The position numbers and the translations under genes are program-made. From positions 1 to 64,000 of the forward strand of contig JARKPN010000066.1 of NCBI GenBank assembly GCA_029975275.1: a stretch of 64,000 nucleotides of DNA, written 5' to 3'. This DNA is from Geobacteraceae bacterium. Its GTDB lineage: Bacteria > Desulfobacterota > Desulfuromonadia > Geobacterales > Geobacteraceae. The notes under the pieces were generated by a model. That model ran no database searches and had not been told where the DNA came from. It saw only the letters and a program-made list of their open reading frames with translations. Each line of letters begins with the position of its first letter. Position 1 is the stretch's first letter. Below, piece after piece: positions 59,862 to 64,000 of the stretch.

Positions 59862-60295
59862 ATCCCGCCGGCCGCGCAGGCGAGGTTCCGAGGTCCATGT
59901 CCGGCGGCCGCGGTCAGTTGTTCCCGCCTCGCAATCTCGATGGCCTCGATCCAGGTATCGCGCAGCATGCCGAGAATTTTCAGGGCGTTCTCCAGCGATT
60001 GGGGCGAATTCTCAATATTAGCCTTCAGGTACTCGTCGATGATGTAGATGTAGAGCTGCTCGAGCCTGCGGGTGATATCCCCTCCCACCTCGTGATTCAG
60101 GGTATTCATCAGCTCCGACACGATTGCCTGGGCCTTGCCCACAAACCTCCCCTTGCCCGCTGTATCGCCCTTGTCCATCTTGTCCAGGGCGATACGGGTA
60201 AAGTTGATGGCGCCGTCATAGAGCATGATCAGGATTCTCTCCGGGCCGGCGGTCCCCACCTGGGTATTCTGGTATTGGTTCAAGCTTGCGATCAT
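59858..60295 (-). CDS. fliS: Flagellin export chaperone FliS
   Basis: The 145-aa helical protein has the FliS signature YQNTQVGTAGPERILIMLYDGAINFTRIA and INELMNTLNHEVGGDITRRLEQLYIYII-type sequence. FliS binds the C-terminus of flagellin and keeps it unpolymerised until export. In FliW-CsrA systems it also helps to release FliW. It lies 44 bp after fliD. The C-terminal 15 residues are Gly/Ala-rich. Confidence 0.96.
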   Translation of the reverse strand: MIASLNQYQNTQVGTAGPERILIMLYDGAINFTRIALDKMDKGDTAGKGRFVGKAQAIVSELMNTLNHEVGGDITRRLEQLYIYIIDEYLKANIENSPQSLENALKILGMLRDTWIEAIEIARREQLTAAAGHGPRNLACAAGGM

Positions 60296-60339
60296 TCCAT
60301 GCCTCCTTGATGCAATCGATTCTTGTATCCTGACATCCT

Positions 60340-61956
60340 CTACAGTGAGGAAAGATAATTGATGAGCGAGTTACCCTGGGTAGTGAGCGAGCTGACCAGG
60401 GTTTCCAGCGCGGTGAACTGCTTTTTCAGGGCCTCTTCCTTGCGTGTCAGTCGCAGCTCCATGCTCTCTATCTGGGTGTCTATGCCGCTCATGGTATCCT
60501 TGAGCCCCTGGATGCGAGAGGAAATGACGCCGTTGTACTGGGAGGATGGGCCCTCATAGGCATGGGTCAGCTTCTCCAGCACATTGTTGAACTGCTCGGC
60601 CACCCCGTACCGGTTGGCCGGCAGGTCGGCCACACCGCCGTTTCTGGTGAAGAGCTCGACAACCGAGTCGAAATCGTTCTTCAGCGCCTCGCTCAGCTTG
60701 GCTGAATCCACCGTGAGGGTACCGTCGGTACGGTTGGTGGTAATGCCTATCTCGGACAGCATGGAAAAGGTGCCGGTCACTCCGGATACGGTATTCGTCA
60801 GGATGGACTGCAACTGTGACTTGACCATCCTGACCGTTGAATCGCCTGAAAGGACTCCGGCGGTTTTGGTTGTGGCGTCATAATTCGACTGCTTGTTGAG
60901 CAGTGTCATTGCTTCGTTGAAGCTCTTGACGAAACTGTTGATCTTGGTCGTCACCGCCGCATCATCGTTCTCGACGCCGACCGTTGTCGTAACCCCCTCC
61001 TTCAGCAGATTGAGCGTTACCCCCGGAATGACGTCGGTGACCGTATTGGAGGTCTTGGATACCGCTATCCCGTCCACGGTGAAGCTGGCCGGCGCCCCGG
61101 CCTGGTAGGCGCTGTTCGGATAGCTCAGCGTGGCCCCGGTTCCCGTTGCCGTGGCGTTCCTGGAGATCTGCACCGAATCGGGACCCAGGATGCCGGTAAT
61201 GACCGTGTCGGCTTCAAGTCCCGCACCGCTCAGGACCATCCCGACCTGGAGGTTTGCCGTCGAGATGTTGCTGATGACGTTGCTGCCGCTGGTGGTATCG
61301 CCCGTCACGCTGAAATTCTTCGAAAACAACGGCTCCGTATAGGCCGCTCCGTTCGGCGCGGTCGGCGCGCTGGTGAGACCGCTGAAATCCAGCGTGTAAT
61401 TGGTCGTATCCTTGCCGGTGACCACCAGGCGGTACGGATTGGCGGAGCCGTCGTTGATCACCGATGCGGTCAGGTTGGCGCCCGAGGCGTTGATGGCCGC
61501 GGCAATGCCGCTCAGAGAGTTCTGCCCTTCCGCGATCGTGACGGTAACGGGATTTGCGCCGCCGGTAATGACGATTGACCCGGTTTTGAAATTGAGGTCG
61601 GTGGAACTGGCATAGCCCTGGTCGGCAACCTGGCGCTGGAAGCGCGCCAGACTCGTGACCGAAACGGTGTGCGAGCCCGGGAACGCACTGCTGGATGCCG
61701 TGGCGGTGGCGACCGAGCTGTCGCCCGTGGTCACCTTCATCCCCCTGAAGCCCGTGGATGTATTCATCCCTGCCACAATCCCCTTGAGGGACGACAGTGC
61801 CCCGGCTATCTGGTTGAAAACGTCCACCTGGCTCTGGATGGTCTTTTTCTTTGCGCTCAGGATACGCTCGGGCGCCCGCTCCAGGTACATGAGCTGCGAG
61901 ATGAGCGTCGTGGTGTCGATGCCGGTCGCCAGACCGCCTATGGAAAGAGCCGCCAT
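60340..61956 (-). CDS. fliD: Flagellar filament cap protein FliD
   Basis: The 538-aa protein has the FliD N-terminal region (LSIGGLATGIDTTTLISQLMYLER) and C-terminal D0/D1 helices (GVISSRIQGLKDTMSGIDTQIESMELRL). FliD caps the filament and folds flagellin. At residues 214-280 an insert has the pattern VTGDTTSGSNVISNIS, LQVGMVLSGAGLEADTVIT and ATATGTGATLSY, resembling repeats seen in phage tail and surface proteins. ATG 61956 follows AGGAGG. The insert lies in the variable outer domain. Confidence 0.95.
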   Translation of the reverse strand: MAALSIGGLATGIDTTTLISQLMYLERAPERILSAKKKTIQSQVDVFNQIAGALSSLKGIVAGMNTSTGFRGMKVTTGDSSVATATASSSAFPGSHTVSVTSLARFQRQVADQGYASSTDLNFKTGSIVITGGANPVTVTIAEGQNSLSGIAAAINASGANLTASVINDGSANPYRLVVTGKDTTNYTLDFSGLTSAPTAPNGAAYTEPLFSKNFSVTGDTTSGSNVISNISTANLQVGMVLSGAGLEADTVITGILGPDSVQISRNATATGTGATLSYPNSAYQAGAPASFTVDGIAVSKTSNTVTDVIPGVTLNLLKEGVTTTVGVENDDAAVTTKINSFVKSFNEAMTLLNKQSNYDATTKTAGVLSGDSTVRMVKSQLQSILTNTVSGVTGTFSMLSEIGITTNRTDGTLTVDSAKLSEALKNDFDSVVELFTRNGGVADLPANRYGVAEQFNNVLEKLTHAYEGPSSQYNGVISSRIQGLKDTMSGIDTQIESMELRLTRKEEALKKQFTALETLVSSLTTQGNSLINYLSSL

Positions 61957-61982
61957 TTTGTGAACCTCCTGCTGCAAACCTT

Positions 61983-61998
61983 TGCAAGAAAGAAACCA
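61983..61998 (-). promoter_or_regulatory. Possible weak sigma-54 promoter of fliD
   Basis: The minus strand reads TGGTTT-CTTTC-TTGCA, with correct GG/GC spacing but poor match between them. It lies about 27 bp upstream of the fliD ATG. fliC is followed by a terminator, so fliD needs its own promoter or readthrough. Confidence 0.35.
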
Positions 61999-62065
61999 TC
62001 CGTCGGCTGTGGGACAACCGTTCCTTCCCGTCAACCGCCCGAATCAGCCGGTCTCCGTCGGATGT

Positions 62066-62091
62066 AAAAACGGGGAGGCCGAAGCCTCCCC
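62066..62091 (-). terminator. Terminator after fliC
   Basis: Perfect 8-bp arms GGGGAGGC/GCCTCCCC with a 4-base loop are followed on the minus strand by five T. It lies 24 bp after the fliC stop. Confidence 0.85.
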
Positions 62092-62114
62092 TCTGGTGCC
62101 TGCCGCGGCCCTGG

Positions 62115-62936
62115 TTAACGGAGCAGGGAAAGGGCTGCCTGCGGCGTCTGGTTGGCCTGGCCCAGGATGGCGGTGCCGGCCTGGACCAGAACCTGCGCCC
62201 TGGTCATGGCCGCGGTTTCGGAGGCCACATCCACGTCGCGGATGCGGGATTCGGCCGCGCTGGTGTTCTCAACCGCCACCTGCAGGTTGTTGATGGTCGA
62301 CTGGAGGCGGTTCATGTAGGAGCCGAGATCGCCGCGCTGGCTGGAGATGCTGTTGATGGCGGTGTCGAGCGCATCGAGGGCGGCCTGCGCCCCTGCCTGC
62401 GTGCTGACGGAGCCGGTGGCGCCGATGGATGAGGAGGCGGCGGCCTTGAGTGCGATGGTCAGTTTGTCGTTGCCGGTATTTCTTGCGCCGATCTGCAGGT
62501 CAACGGCGGACTTGCTGCCGTCAAGGAGCTTGGTGCCGTTGAATTCGGTCACGCTGGCGATACGGTCGATCTCGGCCGCGAGCTTGGTGAATTCGCTGTT
62601 GATGGCCGTTCTCTGGTCGGCTCCGACCGTGCCGCTGGCGGACTGGGTGGCCAGCTCGCGCATGCGGATCAGGATGTTGGCGGTCTCGTTGAGGGCGCCC
62701 TCGGCCACCTGCAGCATGGAGACGCCGTCGTTGGCATTGCGCATGGCCTGGTTCATGGAGCGGATGGAGGCGCGCATGTTCTCGGAGATGGCCAGACCTG
62801 CCGCGTCGTCGCCCGCCCGGTTGATGCGGAGACCCGAGGAGAGGCGCTCCAGTGACTGATTAAGCTGATTCGAAGAGACGTTGAGGTTGCGCTGTGCGTT
62901 AAGGGAAGCTACGTTGGTGTTTACGGTGATTGCCAT
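62115..62936 (-). CDS. fliC: Flagellin FliC
   Basis: The 273-aa flagellin has the conserved N-terminal D0/D1 (NTNVASLNAQRNL, LERLSSGLRINRAGDDAAGLAISE) and C-terminal D1/D0 (IRDVDVASETAAMTRAQVLVQAG, ending PQAALSLLR). The variable middle is very short, so the filament surface is minimal. GGAGG lies 9 bp before the ATG. Expression is from a sigma-28 promoter at 63092-63118. The leader has GGA motifs suited to CsrA. It is followed by a terminator. Confidence 0.98.
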   Translation of the reverse strand: MAITVNTNVASLNAQRNLNVSSNQLNQSLERLSSGLRINRAGDDAAGLAISENMRASIRSMNQAMRNANDGVSMLQVAEGALNETANILIRMRELATQSASGTVGADQRTAINSEFTKLAAEIDRIASVTEFNGTKLLDGSKSAVDLQIGARNTGNDKLTIALKAAASSSIGATGSVSTQAGAQAALDALDTAINSISSQRGDLGSYMNRLQSTINNLQVAVENTSAAESRIRDVDVASETAAMTRAQVLVQAGTAILGQANQTPQAALSLLR

Positions 62937-62941
62937 GGTTT

Positions 62942-62977
62942 GTTTCCTCCGTGAATTTTTTTCGGGTGTCCATACCC
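62942..62977 (-). promoter_or_regulatory. Predicted CsrA-binding leader of fliC
   Basis: On the minus strand GGGT-ATGGAC-ACCC (62964-62977) can form a 4-bp stem with GGA in the loop. The second GGA-rich site CACGGAGGAAAC (62942-62952) is the fliC ribosome-binding site. Spacing between the GGA motifs is about 22 nt. This resembles the two-site leader of Bacillus hag. csrA and fliW are the next genes upstream. Confidence 0.6.
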
Positions 62978-63091
62978 TATGGTTTGTTTGAAACCGTTTC
63001 TCCCGCCCGGTTCCGACGGCGGATTGCCTGACCTCCTTTCGGTTTTCTCACGGCAGGCCGGTTGGTTCCGTTTCCCGCCCTTTTACAGATA

Positions 63092-63118
63092 GTATCGGCA
63101 GAGGTTCTGAAAGCTTTA
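63092..63118 (-). promoter_or_regulatory. Sigma-28 promoter of fliC
   Basis: The minus strand reads TAAA-N15-GCCGATAC, one base from the FliA consensus GCCGATAA, with exact 15-bp spacing. It predicts a leader of about 150 nt before the fliC ATG. Confidence 0.85.
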
Positions 63119-63148
63119 ACAAAAAAACCGCTCGCCGAATCCCGGACG

Positions 63149-63180
63149 CAAAAAACCTCCCAGGTGGGGGGAGGTTTTTG
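63149..63180 (-). terminator. Terminator between fliW and fliC
   Basis: Arms of about 11 bp, AAAAACCTCCC and GGGAGGTTTTT, surround a 7-base loop and give T-runs on both strands. It isolates csrA-fliW from the fliC promoter. Confidence 0.85.
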
Positions 63181-63229
63181 TAAACAGTGACTTTTCAGAT
63201 TAATGGTCTGCCAGTTCCCCACCTATAAA

Positions 63230-63386
63230 AGCTTGTCCGTAAATAGCGTTTCGAGTGTTCGCGCCCGGATTTATGCAGGATTTGGCCTGGACGATTGAGT
63301 AAAACCGCAGGCGTAGCAGGGCTACGTCGAGGATTTTGCGATTGAGGACAGGTCAAAGACGGCGTGAAGACGGGATGCGAGCCCGG
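63230..63386. mobile_element. MITE-like element, truncated copy invading fliW
   Basis: It aligns without gaps to bases 58604-58760 of the complete copy; the right 22 bp with the second terminal repeat are missing. The left repeat reads AGCTTGTCCGTAAATAG. Bases 63322-63386 lie inside the fliW reading frame and supply its last 21 codons and stop. Confidence 0.85.
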
Positions 63387-63813
63387 CCGGAGCGTTGAAG
63401 TAGCGGAATCGCGTCGAATGGCCGGACCCCTCCATGACCACCTGGAGCGCCTTCCTGTTCACCGGATTAATCACCAGGGGACCCAGGAGATTAATGGTAA
63501 TGTCGACAGGGTCGGCATGCATGGTCACGACCGACAGGACCACGGCCTCCGAGGATTCGCCGAGGCCGAGCCGCTCGTGTTCGTCGCGGTTCAGCTTCAC
63601 CTGGTAGTCCGGCACCACGTCCCGTGGATCCGCCAGCACAAAGGCCAGGTCAGGGTTTTCCGCCGACTGCAGCCAGTGGAACGGTCCCTTTTCCGGGGTG
63701 AGCAGCACGAAACGCCGCTCGCTGAAGCCGAGGATCCCGCCCAGGACCTCCAGCATCTTGCCTTCTTCCACCGGCAGCTCGCCGAAACGTGTCGATTGCA
63801 CCAGGAGTGTCAT
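63322..63813 (-). CDS. fliW: Flagellar assembly factor FliW with repeat-derived C-terminus
   Basis: The 163-aa protein matches FliW (FGELPVEEGKMLEVLGGILGF, FHWLQSAENPDLAFVLADP, LLGPLVINPVNRKALQVVMEGS). FliW binds and inhibits CsrA until flagellin displaces it. About the last 21 residues (from GLASRLHAVFDL onward) are encoded by a MITE-like repeat and are not FliW-derived. The core appears complete, so the protein is probably active. The start overlaps the csrA stop as ATGA. Confidence 0.93.
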   Translation of the reverse strand: MTLLVQSTRFGELPVEEGKMLEVLGGILGFSERRFVLLTPEKGPFHWLQSAENPDLAFVLADPRDVVPDYQVKLNRDEHERLGLGESSEAVVLSVVTMHADPVDITINLLGPLVINPVNRKALQVVMEGSGHSTRFRYFNAPAGLASRLHAVFDLSSIAKSST

Positions 63814-64000
63814 AGGTTTGACTCCCCTCCGGTCAGGGATTCAACGACCCTGTTGAAGTCCGTGAGATCCCACTCCGCGGCGGTCCTGTTCTCTTTCCGC
63901 ACCTTCACCCTGATCTCCTCCCGCAGGATCCTCAGATCCGTCGGCGCCTCGATCCCTATCCTGACGTATCCTTCCTTTATTTCGACGATCTTTATCAGGA
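63810..64000 (-). CDS. csrA: Carbon storage/flagellin translation regulator CsrA, partial
   Basis: The 5' end lies outside the window; the last 62 codons are visible. They contain VEIKEGYVRIGIEAPTDLRI and LREEI, the RNA-binding CsrA core with its conserved Arg, and a C-terminal tail. CsrA binds GGA motifs in mRNA leaders and represses flagellin translation. It overlaps fliW by 4 bp, as usual for this pair. Confidence 0.95.
   Translation of the reverse strand, partial: LIKIVEIKEGYVRIGIEAPTDLRILREEIRVKVRKENRTAAEWDLTDFNRVVESLTGGESNL

Noticed and set aside
1-64000. CRISPR arrays, rRNA genes, prophage structural genes and integrases
   Set aside because: I looked for direct repeats with spacers, rRNA-like conserved sequence and recombinase motifs and saw none in the window.

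Overview
The window is a GC-rich bacterial chromosome segment from a Geobacter-like member of the Desulfuromonadota (former Deltaproteobacteria). The evidence for this placement is a single large flagellar locus with sigma-54 (-24/-12) promoters, two NtrC-type regulators, a CsrA/FliW pair, an HDOD/EAL protein, a CheB-CheR-PAS protein and a Dnmt2-type methyltransferase. The species cannot be named from the sequence alone. Almost everything is transcribed from the minus strand, so the flagellar locus is best read from right to left.

Right end (58.9-64 kb): csrA (partial), fliW, fliC, fliD, fliS and two small uncharacterised or FliT-like genes. fliC has a sigma-28 promoter and a leader with a GGA-loop hairpin plus a GGA-rich ribosome-binding site, as expected for the CsrA-FliW-flagellin switch. 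The 3' end of fliW has been rewritten by a dispersed repeat whose complete copy lies at 58.6 kb.

Middle (43.0-58.6 kb): a housekeeping block that splits the flagellar genes. It holds mutL-miaA-hfq, an AI-2E family transporter, a DUF512/PDZ Fe-S protein, a diguanylate-cyclase-like sensor with a lipoprotein, then pheA-tyrA-aroA-cmk-ispH-rpsA, ihfB and tRNA-Leu(TAA). A degenerate second copy of the tRNA 3' half, next to its own terminator, sits about 600 bp away and looks like the scar of an integrative element.

Regulatory stretch (29.6-42.7 kb): an HDOD/EAL protein, a FliK-like/FlhB-C-terminal-like gene pair, an uncharacterised 97-aa gene behind a consensus sigma-28 promoter, two sigma-54 response regulators, a lytic transglycosylase, a PAS histidine kinase, a CheY/CheX/pseudo-receiver set and a large TPR protein.

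Left half (0-29.6 kb): flgBC-fliEFGHIJ-motE-like-fliK-flgD-flgE, then fliLMNOPQR-flhB, then flhA-flhF-fliA-flgF-flgG-flgA-flgH. Sigma-54 promoters precede flgB, fliL and flhA. Two oddities stand out. An island of about 5.8 kb (Dnmt2-like methyltransferase, CheB-CheR-PAS fusion, PAS histidine kinase) separates flhB from flhA, and the flhG/fleN gene usually found between flhF and fliA is absent. fliH carries a 12-base homopolymer that could make motility phase-variable. The genes together encode the rod, hook, C-ring, export gate, filament and transcriptional cascade of a flagellum; motAB, flgI, flgK and flgL are not in this window.
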